Positions 1 through 8,632 of a DNA stretch of 64,000 bases are shown here, in pieces. Position numbers and translations under genes: made by a program. The notes below the pieces were generated by a model that was not told where the DNA came from, searched no databases, and saw only the letters and a program-made list of their open reading frames with translations. This stretch comes from Bradyrhizobium sp. CIAT3101 (lineage in GTDB: Bacteria > Pseudomonadota > Alphaproteobacteria > Rhizobiales > Xanthobacteraceae), in assembly GCF_029714945.1 (NCBI RefSeq), contig NZ_CP121634.1, forward strand, positions 1,447,001-1,511,000, written 5' to 3'. The stretch's first letter is position 1. Each line of letters opens with the position of its first letter.

Positions 1-149
1 CGGCGACCGATATGGGCCTCGGCGGCTGCGCCATCGGCACCAGCAACATCGAACAGTTTGCAAAGATGACGGGGCTCGCACTCGACGTCGAAGGCCCGGT
101 CGGCCAGTTCGCACTCGGACGCGGGAGCAAACCGCCGGGCGCGGGCTAG
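1..149 (+). CDS. SagB-type nitroreductase/dehydrogenase, C-terminal end (partial)
   Basis: Only the last 48 codons are present, read in the frame that begins at base 3 and stops with TAG at 147-149; the 5' end lies outside the window. The residues include DMGLGGCAIGTSN followed by a segment ending FALGRG. This resembles the C-terminal FMN-binding part of SagB/ThcOx-type nitroreductase-fold dehydrogenases, which oxidise azoline rings in peptide natural products or act as stand-alone FMN oxidoreductases. No partner gene is visible because the upstream sequence is cut off. The family call rests on one short motif region, so a more general nitroreductase is possible. Confidence 0.55.
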   Translation, partial: ATDMGLGGCAIGTSNIEQFAKMTGLALDVEGPVGQFALGRGSKPPGAG

Positions 150-298
150 TCCGATATCTCCGGATGTCGCCGGCGCAAACCGTAAGGGAGGTCCACCTTC
201 ACCAAGGCTGCGGCGGGACAGCCTTCGCGGCTTCGCCCGGATCGGGCTTTGCGCTGCGTGGTTCGCGGTCCGTCTTCGCCAAGAGGCTTCGCCGGACA

Positions 299-355
299 CG
301 CTTCGCCCGTTCGGCCTTGCGTGGCTGCGCCACGCGAAGCCCAACGGGCGAAGCG
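299..355. repeat. Inverted repeat with perfect 13-bp arms
   Basis: CGCTTCGCCCGTT at 299-311 is matched by its exact complement AACGGGCGAAGCG at 343-355. Inside the loop a second near-palindrome (CTTGCGTGG and CCACGCGAAG) can extend the stem. The related words GGCTTCGCC recur at about 227-236 and 285-293. The structure fits a dispersed intergenic palindromic (REP-like) element. It lies about 150 bases after a stop codon and has no T-run, so a simple intrinsic terminator is less likely. Confidence 0.6.
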
Positions 356-642
356 TGGTGCCCCTGGCCGATAATCAACTAGTCGCATAACAAATTGAAT
401 TTGTGATACTTTTAGTCGTCGACTGCCTCAGATACCGACAGGAATACCGACAAGATGATGGACGGGAGGTGTTCGCAAAAAATAAATCTGCGAGCGCTCT
501 GCAGCACGCACAGTCTTGCGGTTCTTGTCTTCATAACCGCCGGCCGGAGTCGAACCCGGCTCAGACTCGAAATCTTTAGGGAGGCGGGGCGAGCGCTTAC
601 TCAGCAGCTTTCAGTTTTCTTCAAGAAGAGTGATTAAAGATT

Positions 643-670
643 GTGAGTTTGACTCCCACTCTCTCCGCCA
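643..670 (+). other. 3' tRNA-Ser-like fragment (possible att scar)
   Basis: The bases read as a T-arm (GTGAG, loop TTTGACT, CCCAC, with one mismatch in the stem) followed by CTCTCTCCGCCA, the usual 3' acceptor end of bacterial tRNA-Ser. No matching 5' acceptor strand or anticodon arm was found in the preceding 100 bases, so this is not a whole gene. Such scraps are left when an element integrates into a tRNA 3' end. No integrase is visible within the window. Confidence 0.45.
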
Positions 671-912
671 TGTGCACGATTTCTACGCCAACCTGCGATT
701 TTGAACGATTTTCTGCGCGGTAGCGCGCTGTCAGATTTGGTGCGTGCGCAAGGCAAAAATGCTCCGGTCGATAGCTCACGTTTGGTCGCAAACGGTGTCA
801 GTCGGCTGACTGTCGAGGTTTCACACAAAGCCAATCAGTCGAGGTGAGGCCAGCCAGCGGTTCACATAATGAATGTTTGTGGAATGCCGGACGAAGGCAG
901 TCCTGCTTGCCC

Positions 913-1818
913 TTACCTCGCAGTTCGGGGTGTAGGAGGGTATTCAATCAGGATCGGTGCAGCGATGTCGATCCGGCCGCTGTTGGCGACCTCGATGCCG
1001 AGCCCCAGCGACCACTTTCCTGTTGAAGCGGCCGGCATTCGCGCGCGCCATTTATCCGCAGAGATCCGCTCGGCCGCGACCGTAACGGGAGCGATCTGCT
1101 GATCCGATCTAGAAAGTGTCACAGACAGGGCTTGCGCGATCAAAGGCTGCTCGTTGGCATCTTCAAGCTCAATACGAACCACCACGTGACCCTCACGCTC
1201 GGGCGAAACTGTAACATTTGCCATGACTTGGGTCCCGCAGATGTGGGTGAAAAAATCCTCCGGCGCTGGCGCGCCGGAAGAAGTTGCCGGCGCAGCGGCC
1301 GCGGCCGCAGCAGCGATCATCTGGGGTCCCCGAGCTCCTATGCTTCCAACATCGAAAGTCACATCGATCTTGCCGGCTTTCTCGAAAATCAGCACAGCGT
1401 CAATGTGCTCGCCGTCGCTGAAGGGTGCTTTGATGCCGATGAACATCAGATGGCTGCTGCCAGAAGCGAGCGTCACGCTGCCGCCGGGCGGGATGGTGAG
1501 CCCATCCTCGACGGGCCGCATCACCATGATGCCGTTCAGAGTCATCATCTCGTGGATCTCGATCTTCGTGGCACCGGGCGTAGCCGCGGAAATCAGCCGA
1601 TCAGGGGAAGGGCCGTGGTTCTCAATGGTGAGGTAGCCGCCAGCAACCTGTGCGCCTTTCGGCGCGGCTCTGCTCCAGGCCTGCTTGACGCTGATTTCGC
1701 CAGCCCGCGCCGATGTCGCCGCCACGAGCAGGGCGATCGACGCTAATACGCCGTATAGTGACAGGCGAATGCGGGTGGGTCGCAAAGCGCATGCTGTCGT
1801 GGCAGCGATCGTCATCAT
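913..1818 (-). CDS. Copper chaperone PCu(A)C fused to a YtkA/FixH-like domain
   Basis: 301 residues. An N-terminal signal peptide (hydrophobic about 18-39, ending near ATSARAGE) sends it to the periplasm. Residues about 40-165 form a PCu(A)C (DUF461) domain with the copper-binding pattern HEMM...M...HLM, the last part seen as SGSSHLMFIG. An alanine run links this to a C-terminal immunoglobulin-like domain (about 185-295) resembling YtkA/CopC-type modules. PCu(A)C proteins deliver copper to heme-copper oxidases. The gene lies last on the strand of the cyo operon, about 330 bases after cyoD, which suggests it supplies CuB of that bo3 oxidase. The two-domain fusion is less common than the single-domain form. 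Confidence 0.8.
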   Translation of the reverse strand: MMTIAATTACALRPTRIRLSLYGVLASIALLVAATSARAGEISVKQAWSRAAPKGAQVAGGYLTIENHGPSPDRLISAATPGATKIEIHEMMTLNGIMVMRPVEDGLTIPPGGSVTLASGSSHLMFIGIKAPFSDGEHIDAVLIFEKAGKIDVTFDVGSIGARGPQMIAAAAAAAAPATSSGAPAPEDFFTHICGTQVMANVTVSPEREGHVVVRIELEDANEQPLIAQALSVTLSRSDQQIAPVTVAAERISADKWRARMPAASTGKWSLGLGIEVANSGRIDIAAPILIEYPPTPRTAR

Positions 1819-1868
1819 GGTTCATTTCCATCTGCAGCAGCAGGCCTGCGGACCGGCGGTCATTGTGT

Positions 1869-2099
1869 TCAGTTTGTCTTCGGCGGGTGCGAACCTCTTC
1901 CAGTGTTCACTAAGTTAGCGCTTCCCTGTCGCAACGGCTGGAGGCGACGACGGCGATAGCGAGCGACCGAGAGCGCTAGTTTCTCTGTCTTGCACCGGAT
2001 GATTCGGCCGAGCGCGTCGCATGCAGCGCTCCAGCTTCCATCGCGGTTGATGTAGTGTGCGGCCCAGTAGCCGACGCAAGCCTTGGCTCGGGTAGTCAT
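1869..2099 (-). CDS. Small hypothetical protein
   Basis: A possible 76-residue protein starting MTTRAKACVGYW, between cyoD and the copper chaperone on the same strand. It contains four cysteines and an Arg-rich middle (RYRRRRLQ). Third codon positions are mostly G or C, as in neighbouring genes, and a weak GGAACAG precedes the start. The frame is also open upstream through cyoD, so length alone is not evidence. I recognise no family. It would otherwise be a 330-base spacer. Confidence 0.35.
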   Translation of the reverse strand: MTTRAKACVGYWAAHYINRDGSWSAACDALGRIIRCKTEKLALSVARYRRRRLQPLRQGSANLVNTGRGSHPPKTN

Positions 2100-2149
2100 T
2101 TTCTGTTCCGTCGCACGCTGTATCCATCGCAAGATGGATGTCCCGCTGA

Positions 2150-2545
2150 TTAGCGCTGCATTTGCAGATTCATCATTTCGGTGTGTGGCATCATATTCTG
2201 ATTCAAGTCGGCCATGATCACGAGTGAACCTGCGAGGACCAGGAACACGATGAGCACACCAAACGCGAGCGCCAGGACGTTGTTGGTGCTGTCCGGTCCC
2301 GTCGTGATGTGAAGGAAGAACACCAGGTGCACTCCCATCTGGGCGATGGCGAGAACGGCCAATCCGGCCGGCGCGCCGGGTGGCCAGATCGCCGAGGTGT
2401 TTGCCACCCAGAAAGATGTGACCGTCAGGATCACGGCGAGCAGCAAACCGATCGTGTACACAACGAAGCCGGAAGAAGCTCTTTGTTCCGAGGCCGGGAT
2501 CGTCGGCCTGTCTCCCGGTGCAACATCCCAACGCATTTCAGTCAT
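2150..2545 (-). CDS. cyoD: Cytochrome bo3 ubiquinol oxidase subunit IV
   Basis: 131 residues with three hydrophobic segments (about 32-52, 60-82, 95-115) and the subunit IV pattern QMGVHLVFFLHI. CyoD helps assemble the heme-copper centre of the bo3 quinol oxidase in the inner membrane. The start is the ATG that overlaps the cyoC stop (ATGA), and the protein then begins [12 protein letters not shown]; the longer open frame upstream is not needed. Length is near that of family members (about 110-130). Last core gene of cyoEABCD. Confidence 0.9.
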   Translation of the reverse strand: MTEMRWDVAPGDRPTIPASEQRASSGFVVYTIGLLLAVILTVTSFWVANTSAIWPPGAPAGLAVLAIAQMGVHLVFFLHITTGPDSTNNVLALAFGVLIVFLVLAGSLVIMADLNQNMMPHTEMMNLQMQR

Positions 2546-3174
2546 GGAAGGACTCCCATCAGATAGACCACGGTGAAAATAAGAACCCAGATGATGTCGA
2601 GCGCGTGCCAGAACAGGGAGAAGCAGTGCAGGCGGCGCACCACGACGTCCTGAAAGCCCCTCAGTGACAGCTGAACCATCATGAGAACCAGCCACGCCAG
2701 TCCGACCGTCACGTGCAGTCCGTGACTGCCGACCAGCGTGAAGAACGCGGAGAGGAATGCGCTACGTTGGGGCGCCGCTCCCAACGCAATCATGCCCTGG
2801 AATTCGCGAAGCTCGAGGGCAAGAAAGGCTGCTCCCAGGAGGAATGTCGCCGCGGCGCCAAGGAAGGTAGCAAGATATCGCCGCGAATTGATGGCCAGGG
2901 ACATCATTCCGCAGGTGTAGCTGGAGAGCAGTAGCAGGGCGGTCTCTATTGCGACGTTGCGCTGGTCAAACAGCTGAATGCCGGTCATACCGCCGGCACT
3001 CGCTTTTGCGAGCACGGCATAGCCTGCAAACAGCGCCGAGAACATCACGATGTCGCTCAGCAGGAAGATCCAGAACCCGAAGCCGGCGATGACCCGCTTC
3101 GAGGCGGGGCCTGCCTCACTTGCGTTCAGCAACTCGCCTTCGCGGACCGCATCCATCTCAACTGCGACGTTCAT
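2542..3174 (-). CDS. cyoC: Cytochrome bo3 ubiquinol oxidase subunit III
   Basis: 210 residues with five transmembrane helices and the heme-copper oxidase subunit III signature around [17 protein letters not shown] and [16 protein letters not shown]. Subunit III supports proton uptake and stability of subunit I. Its start overlaps the end of cyoB (bases 3171-3174) and its stop overlaps cyoD, so these genes are almost certainly translationally coupled. Length matches E. coli CyoC (204). Confidence 0.95.
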   Translation of the reverse strand: MNVAVEMDAVREGELLNASEAGPASKRVIAGFGFWIFLLSDIVMFSALFAGYAVLAKASAGGMTGIQLFDQRNVAIETALLLLSSYTCGMMSLAINSRRYLATFLGAAATFLLGAAFLALELREFQGMIALGAAPQRSAFLSAFFTLVGSHGLHVTVGLAWLVLMMVQLSLRGFQDVVVRRLHCFSLFWHALDIIWVLIFTVVYLMGVLP

Positions 3175-5153
3175 AGCGAAACCTCCACCGGGTGGGCGCG
3201 ATCAAACAGGCTGACCTCATCTGCTGGAATTTCGACCTCGTCCTTCCTGCGGAACATGAAGGCAAGCAATGTCACGGCCGCGCCGATAACTCCGAAGCCC
3301 GCCATCCACCAGATGTGCCAGATCAAGGCGAAGCCGGTGATCACTGTGAAGAACGCGGTCATGAAACCGACCGGACTGTTCTTGGGCACCTCGATCGGCT
3401 GGTATGCGTGTTGCTGCACCGGCAACTTAGCCAGCACGCGCTGCTTGTATGCCCAGAAGGCGTCGAGTTCGCTGACACGCGGCAGCACCGCAAAATTCCA
3501 GGCCGGGGGCGGCGACGCGGTGGACCATTCCAGGGTGCGACCGTTCCAGGGATCGCCCGTCGTGTCGCGGAGTTGCTCGCGGTGGCGAATGGACACAACG
3601 ATCTGGACGATCTGGCAGATGATGCCAGCAAAAATCACGATTGCGCCCACCTCGGCCAACAACAACCAAGGCTGCCAGGCAAGGACATCGGAGTGCTGCA
3701 GACGGCGGGGCATACCCATCAGCCCCGTCACGTAGAGCGGCATGAAAGCGAGGTGGAAGCCGATGAACCAGCACCAGAAGGCCGCCTTGCCCCAGCGCTC
3801 ATCCAGCTTGAAACCAAATGCCTTGGGGAACCAGTAATTGTAGCCAGCGATCGCCCCGAACAGGACGCCCGGGATGATAACGTGGTGGAAATGGGCGACC
3901 AGGAAAACACTGTTGTGGACCTGCCAATCGACCGCCGGCAACGCCAACAGCACGCCGGTCAAACCGCCGAACACGAACGTCACCATGAACCCGATCGTCC
4001 ACAGAACCGGCACCGTGAACCGGACTCGACCGCCGTACATTGTGAACAGCCAATTGAAGACTTTGACGCCCGTCGGCACCCCGATGATCATGCTTGTGAT
4101 GCCGAAGAAGGCGTTGACGTTCGCGCTGGCGCCCATGGTGAAAAAATGATGCAGCCAGACCGTGTAGGAGAGCACGCAGATCGCCATGGTCGCGAGCACC
4201 ATCGACCGATAGCCGAACAGCGACTTTCCGGAAAACGTGGCGGCCACTTCGGAATAGACGCCAAATGCAGGCAGGACCAGGATGTAGACTTCGGGGTGGC
4301 CCCAGATCCAGAACAGGTTCACATACATCATCACGTTGCCGCCGGCATCCACGGTAAAGAAGTGAAAGCCAAGGTAGCGATCGAGAAGAAGCATGGCGAA
4401 AAGCGCGGTGAGCACGGGGAACGCCGCCACAATCAGCAGGTTCGATGCAAGCGCTGTCCAGCAGAAAACCGGCATGCGTAGGTAACTCATGCCGGGAGCC
4501 CGCATCTTCAGAATCGTGGTGACGAAGTTGACGCCGCTCAATAAGGTCCCAATGCCCGAGATCTGCAACGACCAGAGATAGTAGTCGACGCCGACTCCGG
4601 GTGAGAATTGCAGCTCGCTAAGCGGCGGATAAGCGAACCAGCCGGTCTTCGCGAATTCGCCTATAGCGAGCGACATGTTGGTGAGGAGAACACCGGACGC
4701 GGTGAGCCAGAAGCTGATCGAGTTCATCGTAGGGAACGCGACATCGCGCACGCCGAGTTGCAACGGGACAACAAAGTTCATCAGTCCGATCACAAACGGC
4801 ATGGCCACAAAGAAAATCATGATCGTGCCATGAGCCGAGAAGATTTGGTCAAAATGCTCGGGCGGCAGGTACCCTTGCGCTCCGCCGACTGCAACGGCCT
4901 GCTGCGTGCGCATCATGATGCCATCCGCGAAGCCGCGCAGCAGCATGACCAGCGCCAGGACGATATACATGACGCCGATGCGCTTGTGGTCGACGGAGGT
5001 GATCCACTCGCGCCAGAGATAGGGTACGTAACCCTTGAGCGTGACCCACGAAAGGACCGAGCCGATGGCGACGACCATGACGCCGACCGTGCCCATGATG
5101 ATCGGCTGATCGAAGGGAACGGCACTCCAGTCCAACTTGCCAAGAAGCGTCAT
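3171..5153 (-). CDS. cyoB: Cytochrome bo3 ubiquinol oxidase subunit I
   Basis: 660 residues against 663 in E. coli CyoB. This is the catalytic subunit that oxidises ubiquinol, reduces O2 to water and pumps protons. Visible signatures are [11 protein letters not shown] near residue 50, [11 protein letters not shown] (heme ligand histidine), [15 protein letters not shown] (CuB histidine and cross-linked tyrosine region), LHHFFTMG (CuB histidine pair) and VAHFHHVI (heme ligands). The start MTLLGKLDW was chosen because its ATG overlaps the cyoA stop and has GAGGG upstream; the longer frame adds only 12 residues. Confidence 0.96.
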   Translation of the reverse strand: MTLLGKLDWSAVPFDQPIIMGTVGVMVVAIGSVLSWVTLKGYVPYLWREWITSVDHKRIGVMYIVLALVMLLRGFADGIMMRTQQAVAVGGAQGYLPPEHFDQIFSAHGTIMIFFVAMPFVIGLMNFVVPLQLGVRDVAFPTMNSISFWLTASGVLLTNMSLAIGEFAKTGWFAYPPLSELQFSPGVGVDYYLWSLQISGIGTLLSGVNFVTTILKMRAPGMSYLRMPVFCWTALASNLLIVAAFPVLTALFAMLLLDRYLGFHFFTVDAGGNVMMYVNLFWIWGHPEVYILVLPAFGVYSEVAATFSGKSLFGYRSMVLATMAICVLSYTVWLHHFFTMGASANVNAFFGITSMIIGVPTGVKVFNWLFTMYGGRVRFTVPVLWTIGFMVTFVFGGLTGVLLALPAVDWQVHNSVFLVAHFHHVIIPGVLFGAIAGYNYWFPKAFGFKLDERWGKAAFWCWFIGFHLAFMPLYVTGLMGMPRRLQHSDVLAWQPWLLLAEVGAIVIFAGIICQIVQIVVSIRHREQLRDTTGDPWNGRTLEWSTASPPPAWNFAVLPRVSELDAFWAYKQRVLAKLPVQQHAYQPIEVPKNSPVGFMTAFFTVITGFALIWHIWWMAGFGVIGAAVTLLAFMFRRKDEVEIPADEVSLFDRAHPVEVSL

Positions 5154-6028
5154 TTCTCTGCCCTCATCGATGTGGGATAACTGCGGCACAAGGCAGCGTC
5201 GGACTGCATTGATGTCGTCCGGATGCTGTCAAACAGACCGGGCGCGACCGAGTGATAGGTGAACGGAGTCACGGCGGCGCTAGGCTTGGCGAGATCGGCA
5301 TAGCTCTTCGAATCCAGCACCGGACCAGTGCTGCCGGTCGAAGAGACCCACTGCGCAAAGCGTTCGGGTGGCATCGCGTCGACGTTGAAGTGCATATCGG
5401 CGAAGCCGTCGCCGCTGAAATTGGCCGACAAGCCGCGATAAGTTCCCGCGTAGTCGGCCCGCAAGTTCAGCCGCGTCACCATTCCGGCCATGGTGTAGAT
5501 CTGGCCGGCAAGTTGCGGCACGAAGAAGCTGTTCATGACGCCCGATGATGTCAGCTCGAAGCTCACCGGAGTGCCGACGGGTATGGTCAGGTGATTGACG
5601 CTCGCGACACCCAGCTCCGGATAGATGAACAGCCATTTCCAGTCGAGCGAGATGGCTTGAACCTTGATCGGCTTCGTCGAAGAGGCAATCGGCTTGGGCG
5701 GATCGAGATCGTATGCGCCAATCCATGCCACAGTGCCGGTGAGCAAGATGGTCATGAGGGGGATCGACCAGACGAGCATCTCGAGGCGGCCGGAATAGAC
5801 GAACTCCGGCCGATAGCGTGCGTGGTCATTCGATGCGCGGAACCAGAAGGCAACGCCAAGCGTCGCAATCACCACCGGGATCACGATCGCCAGCATGATG
5901 CCGGTCGCGTTGAACAGAATCTGCCGCTCGGCGAAGGCGATGGGTCCCTTCGGATCCAGCACGCCCTCGGTACAACCACCGAGCATCGAGGCGCCGATCA
6001 GGACCAAAGCAAGCAAACGGTATCGCAT
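5150..6028 (-). CDS. cyoA: Cytochrome bo3 ubiquinol oxidase subunit II
   Basis: 292 residues. It starts [12 protein letters not shown] with lipobox LGGC (Cys19), so it is a lipoprotein anchored to the outer face of the inner membrane. Two transmembrane helices follow (about 42-66, 85-107), then a cupredoxin-fold periplasmic domain with [16 protein letters not shown]. The CuA ligands of cytochrome c oxidases are not seen, as expected for a quinol oxidase. The start codon lies one base from the cyoE stop. I rejected the 52-residue upstream extension, which overlaps cyoE. Confidence 0.93.
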   Translation of the reverse strand: MRYRLLALVLIGASMLGGCTEGVLDPKGPIAFAERQILFNATGIMLAIVIPVVIATLGVAFWFRASNDHARYRPEFVYSGRLEMLVWSIPLMTILLTGTVAWIGAYDLDPPKPIASSTKPIKVQAISLDWKWLFIYPELGVASVNHLTIPVGTPVSFELTSSGVMNSFFVPQLAGQIYTMAGMVTRLNLRADYAGTYRGLSANFSGDGFADMHFNVDAMPPERFAQWVSSTGSTGPVLDSKSYADLAKPSAAVTPFTYHSVAPGLFDSIRTTSMQSDAALCRSYPTSMRAEK

Positions 6029-6029
6029 G

Positions 6030-7067
6030 TCAGACCTCGCGCGTGCTGAGATTGGTGAAGCCGCTTGCGCCGCGGGCCGTGCCTGGCTGGGCCTCGGCAT
6101 GTACCCATCCGCCGCTACGGCCAGCATGCGGGGCAGGAATCCGCAAGAATGAACCACCGTCGTGCTCGACCAGGAGCGCTGCAAACAGCACGAACAGATA
6201 GGCGATGGAAAATAGGAACAGGCTGTGGGCGGCGCGACGATCGGTTTCGCTCTTGTTCAACTGGTATGCGAGCAGAAAGAAAAGCGCGCCGCAGGCAGTA
6301 GCGATCGCGCCATAGATCGCGCTGGCAAACCCGAGTACCCAAGGCAGTTCTGACGCGAGAACAAGGAGGCCGCTGTAGATCAGGATCTGCCTCGTCGTCG
6401 CAGCTCGTCCCGCAACAACCGGAAGCATGGGAACGCCGGCACGGGCATAGTCATCGCTGCGATTGAGCGCGAGAGCCCAAAAATGGGGCGGTGTCCAAAG
6501 GAAGATGATAGAAAAAAGCACGAGGGGCTCGAGCCCGGCTTGTCCGGTCGCAGCGGCCCATCCGATCACCGGTGGCAGGGCGCCGGCGGCACCGCCGATG
6601 ACAATGTTCTGGGATGTGTTGCGCTTCAGCCACGTCGTGTAGACAACAACATAGAACAGGATCGTGCAGGCAAGCAGCGCGGCCGCCGCGAAGTTCGTCG
6701 CCAGAGCGAGACCAGTGACTGCAACCACGCCGAGGACGAGCCCAAAGACAAGCGCCTCAGCTTTCGAGACCTTGCCGCGGGGAATCGGCCGCATCGCGGT
6801 TCGCGCCATGATCGCGTCGATATCGGCGTCGTACCACATGTTCAGTGCGCCGGCGGCGCCAGCTCCGGCTGCGATGGCGAGAATTGCCATGAAACCAATG
6901 AGCGGATCGAGGCGGGTCGGTGCGACCATCAATCCGACAAATGCCGTGAACAGCGCGAGCGCCATAACGCGCGGCTTCATCAATGTGACGAAGTGGGGCA
7001 GCCGCTTCACCAAACTCGGCCGTGAAGCCAACGAACGACGCGATAATGGAATCGCTGTGGTATTCAT
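6030..7067 (-). CDS. cyoE: Protoheme IX farnesyltransferase (heme O synthase)
   Basis: 345 residues. It attaches a farnesyl group to heme B to make heme O for the bo3 oxidase. The UbiA-family signatures [19 protein letters not shown] (first Asp-rich motif) and the second [12 protein letters not shown] are present, with about nine membrane helices. The start MNTTAIPL has GAGGAAG eight bases upstream. Unusually, cyoE is first in the operon rather than last as in E. coli. After the last helix ([13 protein letters not shown]) there is a tail of about 45 Gly/Ala/Arg-rich residues not expected in the family, making the protein 35-50 residues longer than usual. Confidence 0.93.
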   Translation of the reverse strand: MNTTAIPLSRRSLASRPSLVKRLPHFVTLMKPRVMALALFTAFVGLMVAPTRLDPLIGFMAILAIAAGAGAAGALNMWYDADIDAIMARTAMRPIPRGKVSKAEALVFGLVLGVVAVTGLALATNFAAAALLACTILFYVVVYTTWLKRNTSQNIVIGGAAGALPPVIGWAAATGQAGLEPLVLFSIIFLWTPPHFWALALNRSDDYARAGVPMLPVVAGRAATTRQILIYSGLLVLASELPWVLGFASAIYGAIATACGALFFLLAYQLNKSETDRRAAHSLFLFSIAYLFVLFAALLVEHDGGSFLRIPAPHAGRSGGWVHAEAQPGTARGASGFTNLSTREV

Positions 7068-7311
7068 GGTGGTCGCTTCCTCAAGCCAGAGCTTTGTTTG
7101 AGTGAAACCCTTCATTTCGCCGTCGCAAGGATCATGCGCCTCTCTGACAGTTAAACTGACGAGCTCCAGCGACGTGAGTGAAGGCTGCCAAATCCCAGCA
7201 AATTCTTCCTAGCGATCGCAAACATCTAGAGTCCGCAGGTATCGGTGCGCGAGAACTGCGCGATGCACCCGGCGGCGCGCATGCCGAAAATGAGCTCTTG
7301 CGCGACATCAC

Positions 7312-7644
7312 TCATTGAGTTTGAGGTCTTCCGGCTAAGAACGCGCCACTAGACATTTCGAGGCAGGTCAAAAGCTCAACATAGCTCTGCGCGTCGCCAT
7401 TGGTGCTCTCAGCGACGCATGTCTTCTTGTTCGATGCGTCAAATTCAGGCCATCGTCTGTCGAGCTCGTCCTTGGCATCCGTTTCGTCTTTCGCGCAGTC
7501 TGCGATTTCGGTGCCGACGACTGCCACCTCGGCGCTGCAATTTCGGACAATATCGAAAGCAGGTATTCGGTCGGCGGCCGCAGCGCGATCAATCGCCCAT
7601 GAAGCAGCGACAATGGCGGCTACAGCAAAAGGAAGGGTGCGCAT
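7312..7644 (-). CDS. Small exported protein of unknown function
   Basis: 110 residues. The start MRTLPFAVAAIVAASW has GGAGAG at a good distance and opens a clear signal peptide ending near RAAAADR, so the product is periplasmic. The mature part has four cysteines (RNCSAE, DCAKDE, KTCVAE, LTCLEM) that could form two disulfides. I do not recognise the family. A decayed copy of its last 24 codons lies just upstream of cydA at 17670-17750, so this protein has been linked with both quinol oxidase loci. A role in oxidase biogenesis or stress is only inference from position. Confidence 0.75.
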   Translation of the reverse strand: MRTLPFAVAAIVAASWAIDRAAAADRIPAFDIVRNCSAEVAVVGTEIADCAKDETDAKDELDRRWPEFDASNKKTCVAESTNGDAQSYVELLTCLEMSSGAFLAGRPQTQ

Positions 7645-7684
7645 TTTGATCTCTCCGTTGAATACTTGTCGAACGCCGTCCGGT

Positions 7685-7828
7685 TCATGGCACGGCGCGC
7701 TCAATCACCTTATCGGGCTCGTCCGGTCGGGGGAGTGCGCCTAGCGGATCTGGCTTCAGCGTGGTCAGGAACATCGCGAAGCACAGGGCTCCCATGATGA
7801 ACGTGACCACGGTCAAGATGTGTTTCAT
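7685..7828 (-). CDS. 47-residue single-helix membrane protein
   Basis: Starts MKHILTVVTFIMGALC, stops TGA, and is preceded by GGAACC. One hydrophobic helix (about 4-22, VVTFIMGALCFAMFLTTL) is followed by a short Pro/Asp-rich tail (PDPLGALPRPDEPDKV). It is 40 bases upstream of the 110-residue exported protein on the same strand, in line with cyoE. Third positions are strongly G/C. Its size and single helix recall small oxidase accessory subunits such as CydX, but the sequence is not CydX. A relic of its 3' end sits next to the cydA-side relic (about 17764-17812), which supports it as a real ancestral gene. Confidence 0.6.
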   Translation of the reverse strand: MKHILTVVTFIMGALCFAMFLTTLKPDPLGALPRPDEPDKVIERAVP

Positions 7829-7969
7829 GGGTGGTTCCTGCGCATTTCATCCGACGCCGCGGTGACGCCTCTCACGTCCCAGCTTGCGCGGCACCGGACA
7901 CGGTGCGACGCTCGTCAAATGCTGCAAGCAGAAGACTATTCGGCCGGTACGTGTGTCGGTCTCTTCGCA

Positions 7970-8131
7970 AAATGCCGCTGGGAAGGCGGCAGTCGGTGAA
8001 GATGGTCTTGCGGTCGGAGCTGTCGGGAGCCATCGAGTGATTGCGGCCCCGCTCAGTTCGGGAACGAACAGCCAGCCGGCGCGAGTGGTGCGCGATGAGG
8101 TCGTCGATTCAATCGCTTCGAGCGTCGTCAT
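7970..8131 (-). pseudogene. Relic of the 5' end of the YWTD beta-propeller gene
   Basis: Reading from an ATG at 8131, the sequence encodes MTTLEAIESTTSS...LFVPELSG, matching the start of the gene at 24472-25386 (MTTLEATKSRAAS...LFVLELSG). One base is missing after that point, and continuing in the shifted frame gives DRKTIFTDCRLPSGI against DRKTIVTDCRLPDGI. Similarity stops near 7970, about 55 codons in. It is the left arm of a duplicated block whose right arm is the kinase relic at 8406. It cannot make the propeller. Confidence 0.8.
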
Positions 8132-8405
8132 GGTCTTTCCGTCGGTGTCGCAGTTGCGTGGGCTCTTCTTGCGTTCGTCAGCCTCTGTTTGACGCGGAGA
8201 CGCGGCCACCGCGAGTTAAGCGTCGCGAATCGCTCCAAATTTCTAGGAGCGAGAAGGCGGTCCACATGTGCCGGATCAGGCAAGATCAAAGAACGGCTGG
8301 CATTTCTCAGGCGATCGGGTGCCATTTGTCGCGCCGGAGAGGACGAGCATGGCGCACAAGTGCTTGGTCCCACTCATCCCGGAAAGTCCTGCTGGAGCTT
8401 CTCAG

Positions 8406-8565
8406 GTGGTGCCGCATGCGCCAAACAGCACGGGCTCGGATGCAGCTCTCGGATCGTCTGGGAGAACGGCGAGTGCGTCTTTCATTGCGGCCGGCGACTC
8501 GATGATGACGGTAGCGCCGCGTCGTGCCGCTCGCTTCTCTTGCCGCTGACGGTCTGCCCCTCGTC
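8406..8565 (+). pseudogene. Relic of the 5' end of the Ser/Thr-kinase/histidine-kinase gene
   Basis: GTGGTGCCGCATG at 8406 aligns with ATGGTGCCGCATT at 25673, the start of the large kinase. Further on, one frame reads VWENGECVFHCGRRLDDDG, matching [20 protein letters not shown] of the intact gene, but a frame change separates the two parts and similarity ends near 8565. With the propeller relic at 7970-8131 it forms a degraded copy of the whole divergent promoter region 25240-25830. The LuxR-type gene at 8633 now occupies the place of the kinase. Confidence 0.75.
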
Positions 8566-8632
8566 GCTGGCGTGTGATAGGATATCTCTGAGGTCCGGCT
8601 GAAACACAGCGCACGAGGCGGTAAGGCCTAGA

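Larger units (their letters stand above)
150..912. other. Gene-free stretch with repeat-like DNA
   Basis: About 760 bases without a convincing gene. The first half (about 180-360) is rich in CTTCGCC/GGCGAAG words and carries a long inverted repeat, listed separately. The second half contains a short 3' tRNA-Ser-like scrap, also listed separately. Open frames here have the composition of the repeat and no recognisable protein pattern. The base composition from about 370 to 540 is clearly more AT-rich than the flanks. Confidence 0.6.

Noticed and set aside
541..590. Possible minus-strand tRNA T-arm (GGTTCGACTCC)
   Set aside because: The stem does not pair over five bases and no acceptor or anticodon arm was found.
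3192..4481. 429-codon frame on the plus strand
   Set aside because: Antisense to cyoB, with His/Glu/Arg-rich content typical of a shadow frame.
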